Of a stretch of 64,000 nucleotides of DNA, positions 41,403 to 51,011 are shown one piece after another. This DNA comes from Olavius sp. associated proteobacterium Delta 1 (GTDB lineage: Bacteria > Desulfobacterota > Desulfobacteria > Desulfobacterales > JAFDCJ01), in assembly GCA_902749685.1 (NCBI GenBank), contig CACVKW010001104.1, positions 47,589-111,588 of the forward strand, given 5' to 3'. The position numbers were made by a program, and so were the translations under genes. Every line of letters begins with the position of its first letter. The stretch's first letter is position 1. The notes beneath the pieces were generated by a model, which searched no databases, was not told where the DNA came from, and worked only from the letters and a program-made list of their open reading frames with translations.

Positions 41403-42731
41403 ATGTTACAAGCTAAACATCGAACCGGTCTCGTCTTTTTCCCGGCCTTTGATTGGGCCATCGATCCCACCCATCCGGAAAGAGAGGAGCGATTGCTTTA
41501 TACCCAGGATCAGGTGTTCGAAGAAGGCCTCTTTGATATCGAAGGCATCACAGAACTCAAACCGGATCCGGTGGTTTTAAAAGATATCCAGCGCGTTCAC
41601 TTTTGTGTGCCGGACGTATGGAGCGTAACTACCGAATCACATTTGATCAGTGCCGGCGGCGCTAAAACCATCGGCATGGCTGTGCTTGACGGACAGATTG
41701 ACCGGGGCTTTGCTCTTGTCCGGCCCCCCGGACATCATGCCATGCGCATCGTGCACGGAGCCAGAGGATTTTGCAATATCAACATCGAAGCCGTCATGAT
41801 CGAATACCTGCGACAGGCCTATGCCATCAATAAGGTTGCCATTGTTGATACGGATTGTCACCACGGCGACGGCACCCAGGATATCTACTGGCACGATCCG
41901 GACACACTTTTTATTTCAATTCACCAGGACGGGCGAACGCTGTACCCGGGTTCGGGATTTCCAAGCGAGCTGGGTGGAATTAATGCAGTGGGAAAAACAC
42001 TAAATATACCTTTGCCGCCCAACACCTCCGAAGAGGGTTTTTTGTATGCCATAAACAATTTGGTCATGCCGATTCTCAAAGAATTTCAGCCAGATATCAT
42101 CATCAACTCCGCCGGCCAGGACAATCACTATACCGACCCCATCACGAACATGAATTTTTCGGCCCAGGGATACGCCCGCCTGACTGAAATATTAAACCCG
42201 GACATAGCCGTTTTAGAAGGTGGCTATTCGATCGAGGGTGCCCTGCCTTATGTAAATGTGGGTATCGCTCTCGCCATGGCCGGAGTCGATTATAGCAAAG
42301 TAAAAGAGCCCGACTATGACCCGGATAGTATTCGACAGACCCAGGCGGTAACCGATGCAATCGAAAAAATCGGCGAAACCCTGCTCACCATCTGGCAGCA
42401 ACGGGACAACATAAAGGACCAGATTATGGAAAAAACGGATGCCGCTCAACGGACGCGCAGCATCTTTTATGATACCGATGGCATCCAAGAGTCTCAAACC
42501 GAAAAGATCCGGATATGCCCGGATTGTGCCGGTGCCCTCTACATTGATTCATCCTCTGACCGTGGCAATCACATCCTGGCCGTTCACATACCCCACAACG
42601 CCTGCCGCAAATGCCAGGAAACCGGTAATGAATGGTACGATTTGGCGGATACCCGTCGATTTGATAGGATTTTTTTGCAGGACCGCCCCCGGGACAGCTA
42701 TGTCGTGAAAGGTAATGGAACCAAAAATTAA
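41403..42731 (+). CDS. Histone deacetylase family amidohydrolase with C-terminal zinc ribbon
   Basis: This 442-residue protein is a bacterial class II HDAC/acetylpolyamine amidohydrolase relative. The zinc-site motifs are VRPPGHHAMRI, VDTDCHHGDGTQDIYW and SAGQDNHYTDP. EGGYSIEGALPYV contains the transition-state Tyr. Residues ~1-340 form the deacetylase fold. After ~370, a further ~70 residues contain CPDCAGALY and CRKCQETGN, a four-cysteine zinc ribbon that is not usual in this family. The start at 41403 is the ATG after AAGGGAAC. It follows the hyuA-like gene by 190 bp and probably shares its control. Confidence 0.87.
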   Translation: MLQAKHRTGLVFFPAFDWAIDPTHPEREERLLYTQDQVFEEGLFDIEGITELKPDPVVLKDIQRVHFCVPDVWSVTTESHLISAGGAKTIGMAVLDGQIDRGFALVRPPGHHAMRIVHGARGFCNINIEAVMIEYLRQAYAINKVAIVDTDCHHGDGTQDIYWHDPDTLFISIHQDGRTLYPGSGFPSELGGINAVGKTLNIPLPPNTSEEGFLYAINNLVMPILKEFQPDIIINSAGQDNHYTDPITNMNFSAQGYARLTEILNPDIAVLEGGYSIEGALPYVNVGIALAMAGVDYSKVKEPDYDPDSIRQTQAVTDAIEKIGETLLTIWQQRDNIKDQIMEKTDAAQRTRSIFYDTDGIQESQTEKIRICPDCAGALYIDSSSDRGNHILAVHIPHNACRKCQETGNEWYDLADTRRFDRIFLQDRPRDSYVVKGNGTKN

Positions 42732-43115
42732 GAATCCAGGCCCCGACGACCGGAATTCACTCCGGCTAACAAATGATGACAGCGCCAATTGTTTCTGATC
42801 CCCGCAGAGCGGAATCTTCGATGGTCCCAAAGAGCCAGATTTCCCATAGTTGAATACATTTCCGGCAAAACAGGGGTTAAGTTTTCCTTGTGAGTTGCCG
42901 ATACATTACTGTTGTATATCCTTGAAGATTTCGCAAACAGTCGTTCTGACGACTGGATACCCGCCTTCGCGGGTATGGTGTCTATTGTATCTACTTGATA
43001 TCAAACATCTATTGACATTCCCGCCTAGGCGGGAATCCAGAAAAACGGCGAAATTCGACTTTTTACGAATTTATCAACATTTGACGGATAATTTTATTCG
43101 GATCGGATAGATAAC
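42732..43115. other. Spacer before the hybrid kinase, with a REP-like pair
   Basis: This 384-bp gap has no gene. Its right half contains the inverted pair of REP-like palindromes at 42953-43040. The left half is plain; no kinase promoter could be chosen. Confidence 0.35.
42953..43040. repeat. Inverted pair of REP-like palindromes
   Basis: ATACCCGCCTTCGCGGGTAT (42957-42976) and ATTCCCGCCTAGGCGGGAAT (43017-43036) are perfect palindromes. They face each other between CTGGAT and ATCCAG outer ends, giving a BIME-like unit of 88 bp. Confidence 0.75.
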
Positions 43116-45200
43116 ATGAGCGAAAATCAAAAGGAAATCGGAAAAGAGCGTTACCCGGCTATACAGCTCCAGGCGGCAGCTTCAAACCCGACCCCTGGAT
43201 CGGATGCAGGCCCACACAAGCGTGAAAAGCAAAGCCGGACTGTCTCCCGGTCAAGTGGCGACAAGATGATCGATCTTGCGGAGCTAAAGGAAAACGAAAG
43301 ACGCTTTCGCACCGTTTTCGAGGCCGCACCGATCGGTATCGCAATTGCCAGTCCGCAAGGGTACTTCCTGCGGGTTAATGACTGCTTTGCTCAAATGCTC
43401 GGCTACAATCATAACGAAATCCGGCAATATACCTTTCTTGACATCACGCATCCGGAGGATCGTCCGGATACAACACGGTTAAGCCAGCAAGTCAGGGACG
43501 GTAAACACAATTCTTATCGAACCGAAAAGCGCTTTTTAAGGAAAGATGGTCAAAGTATTAGGATCATAGTTCGGGCCACTGCCATCAGGGCCCCAAACGG
43601 CGACATCAAATACTGGCTCGGTTTAATAGAGAATATCACCGAACGCAAAAAAGCCGAGAAAGCCATCCGGAAAAGCGAGGAAAAATATCGTATTATTCTA
43701 GAAAGCATGGAAGAAGGCTATTTCGAAGTGGATCTCGAGGGTAACTATACCTTTTTTAACGCCTCAATGTGCAACATACTCGGCTATGCCGCCGATGAAC
43801 TGATAGCAAAAAATAATCGAGATTATGCGAGTCCGCAAACGGCCAAAAAATTAATCCGGATATTCAATCAGGTCTATGAGACGGGGCGGTCCGCCAGAGT
43901 ATTAAACTATGAAGTCATCACCAAGGACGGCACCAAGAAGATTTTGTATCTTTCAGCTTCCCTCATACGCGACGACGACCAAAAGCCCCTCGGTTTTCGT
44001 GGCATCGTTCAGGACGTTACCGACCAGTTGATCGCAGAAAAACAAAGGGAACAGCTTGCCAGCCAAATGCTGAATGCTCAAAAAATGGAGGCCATTGGCA
44101 CCCTGGCCGGGGGGATTGCTCATGATTTCAACAATCTTTTAATGGGTTTCCAGGGCAACCTGTCTTTGATGCTCATGGATGTAAACCCTAAACACCCCCA
44201 CTACGACTACCTGCTGAATATGGAAAATCACGTAAAAAGGGGCTCGGAGTTGACCCGTCAGATTCTGGGATTTGCAAGGGGCGGCAAATATGAAGTCAAG
44301 CCAACCGATTTAAATGATTTGCTGGAGAAAAGTTCGGAGATGTTCAGCCGCACCAGAAAAGAAATCTCGATTCACAAGAAATTTCAAGAAGGGCTCTGGT
44401 CGGTTGAAGTCGATCGAGGACAAATAGAACAGGTATTGCTAAACCTATTCGTGAATGCCTGGCAGGCCATGCCGTCCGGTGGAAAATTTTTCATTGAAAC
44501 CCAAAATCTGGTTCTGGAAGAAGGAGATTACGCCAAACCCTATGCGCTGAATCCTGGAAAATACGTCAGAATTTCAGTAACCGACACCGGAATCGGCATG
44601 GACAAAAACACGCTGGAAAGAATATTCGAGCCTTTTTTTACCACCAAGGAAGTCGGTCGGGGAACCGGTCTGGGCCTTGCTTCGGCCTACGGCATCATAA
44701 AAAACCACAACGGAGTCATCGATGTTGACAGCGAAAAAGACCGTGGAAGCACGTTTAGAATATATCTGCCGGTAAGCCATAAAGAAGTTATCAAAGACGA
44801 AGCCTCCAATGAAAAAGCCTTGAAAGGCAGGGAAACCATTCTGCTGGTCGACGATGAGGAAATGATCGCCGAGATTGGCAAGAAAATGCTGGAAAGACTA
44901 GGATATAGTGTGTTGCTGGCAGAATCCGGTGAAAAAGCGCTACAGACATATGAAGCGCATCGGGACAGCATCGATCTCATCATTTTGGATATGATTATGC
45001 CGGATATGGGCGGCAGCGTAACCTATGACCAGTTGAAAGCAAAGGATCCCGATATCCGGGTGCTGCTTTCCAGCGGCTACAGCCTCAACGGTCAGGCTTC
45101 ACAAATCATGCGGCGCGGCTGCGACGGTTTTATCCAAAAACCATTTAATCTGGAGCAAATTTCAAAAAAAATCAGAGAGATATTGGACAATACGACTTGA
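43116..45200 (+). CDS. Hybrid sensor histidine kinase (PAS-PAS-HisKA-HATPase-REC)
   Basis: This 694-residue protein is predicted to be a soluble sensor kinase. The first ~50 residues are a low-complexity linker. PAS 1 covers ~60-180 (FRTVFEAAPIGIAIASPQG, ending ITERKKAEKAI) and PAS 2 ~185-310. The phospho-His is in TLAGGIAHDFNNLL. The ATPase domain has VLLNLFVNAWQAMP, VTDTGIGMD, FEPFFTTKEVGRGTGLGLAS. The C-terminal receiver has LLVDDEEM and LIILDMIMPDMGG. There are no transmembrane helices. The start at 43116 follows GGATAGAT. No output regulator is adjacent, so phosphorelay partners are elsewhere. Confidence 0.93.
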   Translation: MSENQKEIGKERYPAIQLQAAASNPTPGSDAGPHKREKQSRTVSRSSGDKMIDLAELKENERRFRTVFEAAPIGIAIASPQGYFLRVNDCFAQMLGYNHNEIRQYTFLDITHPEDRPDTTRLSQQVRDGKHNSYRTEKRFLRKDGQSIRIIVRATAIRAPNGDIKYWLGLIENITERKKAEKAIRKSEEKYRIILESMEEGYFEVDLEGNYTFFNASMCNILGYAADELIAKNNRDYASPQTAKKLIRIFNQVYETGRSARVLNYEVITKDGTKKILYLSASLIRDDDQKPLGFRGIVQDVTDQLIAEKQREQLASQMLNAQKMEAIGTLAGGIAHDFNNLLMGFQGNLSLMLMDVNPKHPHYDYLLNMENHVKRGSELTRQILGFARGGKYEVKPTDLNDLLEKSSEMFSRTRKEISIHKKFQEGLWSVEVDRGQIEQVLLNLFVNAWQAMPSGGKFFIETQNLVLEEGDYAKPYALNPGKYVRISVTDTGIGMDKNTLERIFEPFFTTKEVGRGTGLGLASAYGIIKNHNGVIDVDSEKDRGSTFRIYLPVSHKEVIKDEASNEKALKGRETILLVDDEEMIAEIGKKMLERLGYSVLLAESGEKALQTYEAHRDSIDLIILDMIMPDMGGSVTYDQLKAKDPDIRVLLSSGYSLNGQASQIMRRGCDGFIQKPFNLEQISKKIREILDNTT

Positions 45201-45274
45201 TTGAGGAATTTAGGAATTAAAATGTAGTTTAGCTCGTTATTTTAGTTTTGTAATTCATGACATTTTACTCACAA

Positions 45275-45330
45275 TTCCCGAATCCCTGAATCCCTGAATC
45301 CCTGAATCCCTGAACCCCTAAATTCCTAAA
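45275..45330. repeat. 8-bp tandem repeat upstream of epmA
   Basis: There are seven tandem octamers: TTCCCGAA, four TCCCTGAA, CCCCTAAA and TTCCTAAA. They lie 16 bp before the epmA start, so copy-number change could alter its leader. Confidence 0.75.
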
Positions 45331-45346
45331 TTACCTGTCCTTTATA

Positions 45347-46267
45347 ATGAGCATCTACAGGCAGTCTGCCATAAAAACCAACCTTTATTTGCGATCCCAA
45401 GTTATTCAGGCGGTTCGCAGGTTTTTTATTGAAAGCGACTACCTGGAGGTTGATACCCCTATCCGAATTCCCGCCCCCGCACCCGAAGCCCATATCGACG
45501 CCGTCGCGACCGAGGACCAATTTTTGCAACCCTCCCCCGAAATGTGCATGAAGCAACTGCTGGCGGCAGGGTTCCCGCGTATATTTCAAATCTGCAAGTG
45601 CTTTCGTCACCACGAAAGGGGCCGCAAACACCTGCCGGAACTGACCATGCTGGAGTGGTACCAGGCAGGCAGCAACTACTTTGACTTAATGCAAGAATGT
45701 GAACGGCTCGTCTGCTTTGTGGCCCATCAACTGGACAGAGGGGATAAACTCATTTATCGCGATCGGCCAATTGAACTTGCAAAACCGTGGTTACGCCTGT
45801 CGGTGACTGAGGCATTTAATCAATACGGTTCAATATCAATGAATAAAGCCCTGGCAACCGACAGCTTTGATGAAGTGATGGCCCTTGATATCGAACCCAA
45901 TCTGGGTGACCCCAACCCGGTTTTTCTATATGACTACCCTGCCCGGCATGGGGCACTGGCAAGACTGAAACCACAGGAGCCTTTGTTGGCCGAACGTTTC
46001 GAGTTGTACATTGCCGGAATTGAACTTTGCAACGGCTTCAGTGAATTGACCGGTGCCGTCGAGCAACGCGACCGTTTCGAAAAAGAGCAGCATCTGCGAC
46101 AATCTTTAAATAAATCACTTTACCCGATGCCGGAGAAATTTCTGGCAGCTCTGGCCGATATGCCCGATGCCGGCGGCAATGCCCTTGGTATCGATCGTCT
46201 GGTCATGCTGTTTGCAGATACCGACAAGATCGATGATGTGGTAACCTTTACGCCGGAGGAACTTTGA
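45347..46267 (+). CDS. epmA: Elongation factor P--(R)-beta-lysine ligase
   Basis: EpmA (PoxA/GenX) attaches (R)-beta-lysine to EF-P. It is a truncated class II lysyl-tRNA synthetase: 306 residues with the catalytic core and no anticodon domain. Motifs are FFIESDYLEVDTPI, FQICKCFRHHERGRKHLPEL, TMLEWYQAGSNYFDLM, and motif 3 GNALGIDRLVMLFAD. AELCNGFSELTGAVEQ is similar to the true enzyme. The start is the ATG at 45347 with no strong Shine-Dalgarno site, directly after an 8-bp tandem repeat. EF-P and the EpmB aminomutase are not in the window. Confidence 0.93.
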   Translation: MSIYRQSAIKTNLYLRSQVIQAVRRFFIESDYLEVDTPIRIPAPAPEAHIDAVATEDQFLQPSPEMCMKQLLAAGFPRIFQICKCFRHHERGRKHLPELTMLEWYQAGSNYFDLMQECERLVCFVAHQLDRGDKLIYRDRPIELAKPWLRLSVTEAFNQYGSISMNKALATDSFDEVMALDIEPNLGDPNPVFLYDYPARHGALARLKPQEPLLAERFELYIAGIELCNGFSELTGAVEQRDRFEKEQHLRQSLNKSLYPMPEKFLAALADMPDAGGNALGIDRLVMLFADTDKIDDVVTFTPEEL

Positions 46268-46518
46268 GGGGATTGAATAGGTTGATTAAGTTGATTGGGT
46301 TAAGTAGGATGATTGGAGATTGATTGCTGGAAAGGGTCGGGTATAAGGTTTAGGGTGTGAGGCATAAATAAAAGAGAATAACGAATATCGAATCATGAAT
46401 ATCGAATGTCGAAGGAATGTATTCTGCCTTATTTATAAAAAAGGCTGAGCATAGCGAAACTACCCTTCGATATTCTGCGGTTCATTATTCTGCGGTTCTG
46501 CGGTTCTGCGGTTCGCTT
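46268..46518. repeat. Repeat-rich gap after epmA
   Basis: The left part (46274-46330) is GGTTGATTAAGTTGATTGGG-type sequence that resembles the end of the RNase H-like gene near 20463. The middle (46380-46460) shares GTCGAAGGAATGTATTCTGC and TTATAAAAAAGGCTGAGC with 37488-37545 (inverted). The right part (46460-46510) iterates TTCTGCGGTTC and matches 58745-58765. Confidence 0.65.
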
Positions 46519-47175
46519 TTATCTTTCCGCCTTCCGCTTTCCCACTTCCGACTTCAAGTCTTTGTCTTCTGACTTCTGGCTTTTGGCTTCGGCTTTGTGT
46601 ATTTTTCGTTCTTCGATTTTCTTTTTTACCTTCTCTTTGGTTCCTGCCAGTCTGGCTTTTTGCCGGACGAGTTTTTCCTTAACATCCTTCTGGTATTTAT
46701 CCACCGCGGCATAGGACAGATAATAGCTGATAATGGCCAAAGGAATGCCCAGGAGCGCTCCACCGGCGGTCATGGCCCCAAACGCCTGGGGCGCTTTTTG
46801 AATCATCACCTTGAGGGTGCTCCAGGTGGGACTTAACGGCATGTTGAACACCGGATCCAGGCTCAACAGTTTGGCACCGATGATATAGGTGACACTATAT
46901 ATTAGGGGAACTGTCAGCGGATTTGAAATCCAGACACCGATCGCGGCAGAAAGTTTACCCCACTTAAAAAGGGCTGCAATAAAGATGGCAATGGGTGTCT
47001 GGACACCAACGGTTGGCGTCATTCCGACAAAGATACCCAGGGCGAATCCCAGGGCAACTTCCCGGGGTTCACCCCTTATCATTATAAATCTTTCATAAAG
47101 TCTGCCAATAATACTGGACAGGTTTTCTTTCCGAACCGTTTCTATTTCTAATTGCTTATCCGATCTGCTGACCAA
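46519..47175 (-). CDS. DUF2062 membrane protein with repeat-derived C-terminal tail
   Basis: This 218-residue protein has the DUF2062 domain (residues ~40-165): ALGFALGIFVGMTPTVGVQT, WISNPLTVPLIYSVTYIIGA and a last helix GAMTAGGALLGIPLAIISYY. The domain has several membrane helices; its function is not known. After a Lys-rich coil, the last ~20 residues (SQKSEDKDLKSEVGKRKAER) are encoded by the GAAGTCGGAAGTGGGAAAGC low-complexity repeat seen elsewhere between genes. The start at 47175 lacks a strong site. Neighbours are unrelated. Confidence 0.85.
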   Translation of the reverse strand: MVSRSDKQLEIETVRKENLSSIIGRLYERFIMIRGEPREVALGFALGIFVGMTPTVGVQTPIAIFIAALFKWGKLSAAIGVWISNPLTVPLIYSVTYIIGAKLLSLDPVFNMPLSPTWSTLKVMIQKAPQAFGAMTAGGALLGIPLAIISYYLSYAAVDKYQKDVKEKLVRQKARLAGTKEKVKKKIEERKIHKAEAKSQKSEDKDLKSEVGKRKAER

Positions 47176-47355
47176 TAATCATCTCCGATTAGGCAAGGTA
47201 TGCAAAATAAAATTAAACTGTCCCTTAGATAACATGTTTCGAGATTATTTCAATCACAAAGCGCCCCTCAGCACCTAAACGTCAGGTAATATCTACCAGG
47301 CTCAAATATGGCTTTAATCTGGACGATTCAGGGCTGATGCCGAAATGGAGAACCG

Positions 47356-50300
47356 TTAACCATCCGGTACCACCCGGACCTCCAACGGTCCAACCTGGTC
47401 AAGGTGCACATCGCGCTGCGGGAAGGAAATGGTCACTTTGGCCTTACGAAATTCGCGGTCAATAGACTGGTTCAGCTTGTGCAGCATCGGTATCCAGTCA
47501 TTGAGACCGTTAATAAAGACCCGTAATTCAAATTTGAGGCTGTTGTCACCAAATCCGAGAAAAACGGCCTGGGGTTCCGGATTGACCATGACCAGATTGT
47601 TATTTTTAGCAGCCTTGAGCAGCAATTTTTCGGCGAGCTCAGTATCGGATCCATAAGCGATACCGACGGGAACTTTAATTCGGGCGATATTATCGGTCAG
47701 TGACCAGTTGACCAATCTGCCGGTGATAAACTCTTTGTTGGGCACAATCAGTACTTTGCGGTCCCAATCCTGAATGTGGGTGGCTCGCATTTGAATGCGG
47801 GTGACGGTTCCGCTGATGTCGGCGATGGTGACGGTATCACCGAGTCTAAAGGGTCGTTCAAAATGTACGATCAGACCGCAAATAAAGTTGGCCACGACCT
47901 CCTGCAAACCGAAACCAAGTCCGACACTCAAGGCCGCAATCAGCCACTGTAAATTCGCCCATCTTATGCCGATCGTCGTGAAGGCGATCACCACGCCCAA
48001 TGCGGTTATGGCATAGCTGAAGATTGTGGTAAATGCATGGCGCGCCCCGGAATCCATCGAAAACCGGTTGAGCAGAATAATTTCCAGCAGTCCGGGCAGA
48101 TTTTTTGCAGCCACAATGGTCACGATCGTGACAATGATGGCGATCATCAGATCAGCGAGAGTGATCGGCATCGCGGTTCGAACACCTTCAACCTCGACGC
48201 TGTAGGTCCACAGTTTCACATTTTCCAAAAAGCTGAGGGCCGGCAGTACATTCGCCCAGACCAGCCAAATTCCGACCAGAGCCGTAAAGAAAGTTATCGT
48301 TCGCAGCAACACCTGATTTTTCTCGTATATTTGAGCCAGGTTTATTTCCGGTTCCTCAACGCCGACCGCTTCACCCTCAACGGCTCCGGACATGGTCTCA
48401 AGGTTTTGCTTCTGACCGGTGGCTTCCTTTTTACGTTTGATTTCCTCGAACACCAAACGACGCTGGATGATCGAAAACCATCGCAGTACCAGATCTTTTA
48501 CCATGATCAAGCCCAGAAAAAACGCGATGGTTTCACCCATCCGTATATATAAAGCATAAGCCGAATAATAGTAACCCATCCCTGCCAGTACGATCAGCAG
48601 CAGCGGAAGGCCCATGATCAGCGGATACCAGACGAATCTCAATCGCACCAGCCAGCCATCTTGTTTGCGGTGCTTAAGCATTGAAACAACCTCGCCGGAA
48701 AATCGCAACACATATGCGGCCCACGCAACAAAGCTCAACATGAGGATTGTCATGGCCAGACGCCCCAGCGAATCGGTGTAAGCCGCATGGTTTCGGGTTT
48801 GAACTGCCGTGAATATAAAGGTCATCAACACAAGTATCGGAATAAACCACCGCAGGCTGCGCTGCATGGCCCGCCTCACGCTTTCCGGCCATTTGAAATG
48901 CACTTTGGCAATACCCGCTTTGCAGCACATTTCATAAAGAAACAGGCTGCCGGCCAGAATTAGCGCCGCAGATGCCAGGCCGCTGCCCGCTGCCATGGCG
49001 AAATCCTGGGATGGCGCCAGTCGACCCAATTGCCAACCCGTAAAACCCAAAAATAACGGCCAGCCGAAAGACGCACGCGAAGTTAGCGCCAGGGCCTGCA
49101 AGGTCAGGTAAAATGAATCTGTTTTGACAGAGTAAACATTTTGGGCAATACGCGACAAACCCCGGTGAGCCCGGCGGCGAAGGCCGACCAAAACACCGGG
49201 AATCAGCAGGCCCAGAAACCATAAAATGGGATGGCGCGTCACGGACAGCATCAGGTGTTGAGCAACGGGCCACCAGTTATTAGGAGAAAAAAGCCACGTC
49301 ACTGCCGGCAGCAGGCTTTTTAGGTCCTGGATTCCGATGCTTTTGGCACTTCGAATCCAGAGTAAATGTTCATCCAAAAACCGGGCTTCTTCCTGGGCTT
49401 GGGAAGCGATTTGCTGGTGAATGAATTCGAGACGCTGAATATTTTTAAACGACCGTTGCAGGCTGGCCTGCAATTTTTTCACGATTGGGCGCCGCTCGCC
49501 AAGCAACCGCCGCAGTTCTGTTTTCAGCAGATTGAGATCAGCTTCCTGGAGATCCGGTTCCTCTTGCAGGATTAGATCCACAATTTTATCAAGATCAGCC
49601 AGCTCACGGCGCTGACGGTCGAGATCCAGCAAAATGGCGCGAATTTCACCCATTTGCAGTCGCCGCTGAGCTGAATCCCGGCGGAATTTTTCAATACCGG
49701 GTAAAGTTCGACGCTGCTCACGCAATGCCAGGCCGATGGTTTCAGAGTGCAACGGGTACGCAACCTGCTCGCGCGCCATGGCAAAATCTTCTTCCAGTTG
49801 CTTTAGCTGGGCTTGGCTGAGCTCCAGCTCTTCGAGAATCCGCGCTTCATCGGCGGTGACCTTTTCAAGCATTTTCCCCAGATCGATCGTTATATCGTAC
49901 TGCATTTGTATGACCGGAGGCAGGTCGGCGGCCAGATTTTTAGCCTGTTCAGCGACCACACGCTCTTTTTTAGCTTCAAATTCACGCAACCGCTGGACTT
50001 CGGCCTGCCAGCCTTTAACCAGCATTTTCACGCGGGCAACTTGCCGCGCGGCAAAATCGCGTTCGGCGGTAAGCAGGGCCGTGAAGGTTTCATGATTTAC
50101 CAGTTGAAGTTGAAACAATTCTAATTCTGTCTGAATTTTAGTCTGTTCGGCAAGCATGGCAGCTTGACGCGCCCGGCCTAACAGGACGTGGTCATCGGGC
50201 GGGGGGCTTGCTTTCGACTCAACGGCAAGATCCAGCAATCGCTGTTTGGCCGCTGCAATTTCCTGCTGCAATCCGGCGGGCCGATCCTTGAGAGCATTTA

Positions 50301-50793
50301 GTTGATCGGTGAATCTATTTAAAATTGTTGCTGCTTCAGTTAATTCCGCCTCCAGCCTCCTGAGTTGATTCTCGCGTTGATCGGGTTTCATATTGGATGC
50401 GGTGGTGGCGACATGATCCGGCGGCACCAGAGAACGACTCAATTCGGCTTCAATCTCCTTAATACGTTCGGGAGCTTTTTGGACCTGTTGCTTGAGAGAC
50501 TCGATGTCCTTTCGCAATTGAGATTCGCTTTGATCTAAAGTGATCGCCCGATCCAGAGAACTCAGGACATTTTTCTTATCCGATTCGCTCAGATCAGTTC
50601 TGTTTTCAGCCTCCTCGCGGATTTTCCCCAGAGCTTCCGTATTGATTGTCCCGGGGGCCGGGGTGCCGCCCATCGAATCGCGCTGATCGACAGAATTCTG
50701 ATTCGAGCTTTGCGATATCGATATACCGGGTATCGCCAGCAGGACAGTAATAAACCAAATGCCAATAATTATTTTTTTGCGCAATTTTTCCAT
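47356..50793 (-). CDS. Large mechanosensitive channel, MscK/MscM-like
   Basis: This 1145-residue membrane protein is of the MscK type. A signal peptide (MEKLRKKIIIGIW onward) is followed by a long periplasmic coiled-coil (to residue ~490, rich in QLRKDIESLKQQ-type heptads) as in the MscS-porin domain. A multi-helix membrane region follows. The C-terminal MscS core has SVGLGFGLQEVVANFICGLI, ERPFRLGDTV and VLIVPNKEFITGRLVNWS. The start is the ATG at 50793 with GGAGAAG upstream; an earlier ATG at 50844 is in frame but lacks a signal peptide. Such channels relieve turgor; a potassium or other gating ligand cannot be inferred. Confidence 0.93.
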   Translation of the reverse strand: MEKLRKKIIIGIWFITVLLAIPGISISQSSNQNSVDQRDSMGGTPAPGTINTEALGKIREEAENRTDLSESDKKNVLSSLDRAITLDQSESQLRKDIESLKQQVQKAPERIKEIEAELSRSLVPPDHVATTASNMKPDQRENQLRRLEAELTEAATILNRFTDQLNALKDRPAGLQQEIAAAKQRLLDLAVESKASPPPDDHVLLGRARQAAMLAEQTKIQTELELFQLQLVNHETFTALLTAERDFAARQVARVKMLVKGWQAEVQRLREFEAKKERVVAEQAKNLAADLPPVIQMQYDITIDLGKMLEKVTADEARILEELELSQAQLKQLEEDFAMAREQVAYPLHSETIGLALREQRRTLPGIEKFRRDSAQRRLQMGEIRAILLDLDRQRRELADLDKIVDLILQEEPDLQEADLNLLKTELRRLLGERRPIVKKLQASLQRSFKNIQRLEFIHQQIASQAQEEARFLDEHLLWIRSAKSIGIQDLKSLLPAVTWLFSPNNWWPVAQHLMLSVTRHPILWFLGLLIPGVLVGLRRRAHRGLSRIAQNVYSVKTDSFYLTLQALALTSRASFGWPLFLGFTGWQLGRLAPSQDFAMAAGSGLASAALILAGSLFLYEMCCKAGIAKVHFKWPESVRRAMQRSLRWFIPILVLMTFIFTAVQTRNHAAYTDSLGRLAMTILMLSFVAWAAYVLRFSGEVVSMLKHRKQDGWLVRLRFVWYPLIMGLPLLLIVLAGMGYYYSAYALYIRMGETIAFFLGLIMVKDLVLRWFSIIQRRLVFEEIKRKKEATGQKQNLETMSGAVEGEAVGVEEPEINLAQIYEKNQVLLRTITFFTALVGIWLVWANVLPALSFLENVKLWTYSVEVEGVRTAMPITLADLMIAIIVTIVTIVAAKNLPGLLEIILLNRFSMDSGARHAFTTIFSYAITALGVVIAFTTIGIRWANLQWLIAALSVGLGFGLQEVVANFICGLIVHFERPFRLGDTVTIADISGTVTRIQMRATHIQDWDRKVLIVPNKEFITGRLVNWSLTDNIARIKVPVGIAYGSDTELAEKLLLKAAKNNNLVMVNPEPQAVFLGFGDNSLKFELRVFINGLNDWIPMLHKLNQSIDREFRKAKVTISFPQRDVHLDQVGPLEVRVVPDG

Positions 50794-50821
50794 ATTTTTC
50801 TTCTCCAGCTTTGCATGAAGA

Positions 50822-50881
50822 TGATTGCGGTAACTTGACCCCAAACTTTACTAGGGATTATTTGCGTGCAAAATTCAGATA
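50822..50881 (+). mobile_element. Mobile-promoter-like element, copy 3 (right part only)
   Basis: About 60 bp align with the right part of the family: AACTTGACC, AAACTTTACTAGGGATTATT, then the end AAAATTCAGATA. TTGACC and TTATTT are 17 bp apart. The left terminal repeat is missing. The nearest downstream gene on this strand is about 540 bp away. Confidence 0.6.
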
Positions 50882-51011
50882 TAGATCAGATCATAACGAT
50901 ACTTTAGCCGGTAGTAAAGCTTTGCAGCGGTATTTAAATTTCGCCTGATATTATGATGCCGAATACATCCATAAGTTTCTCTTTTCAATTGTGGTTCGGA
51001 GAAAGTCTTGA

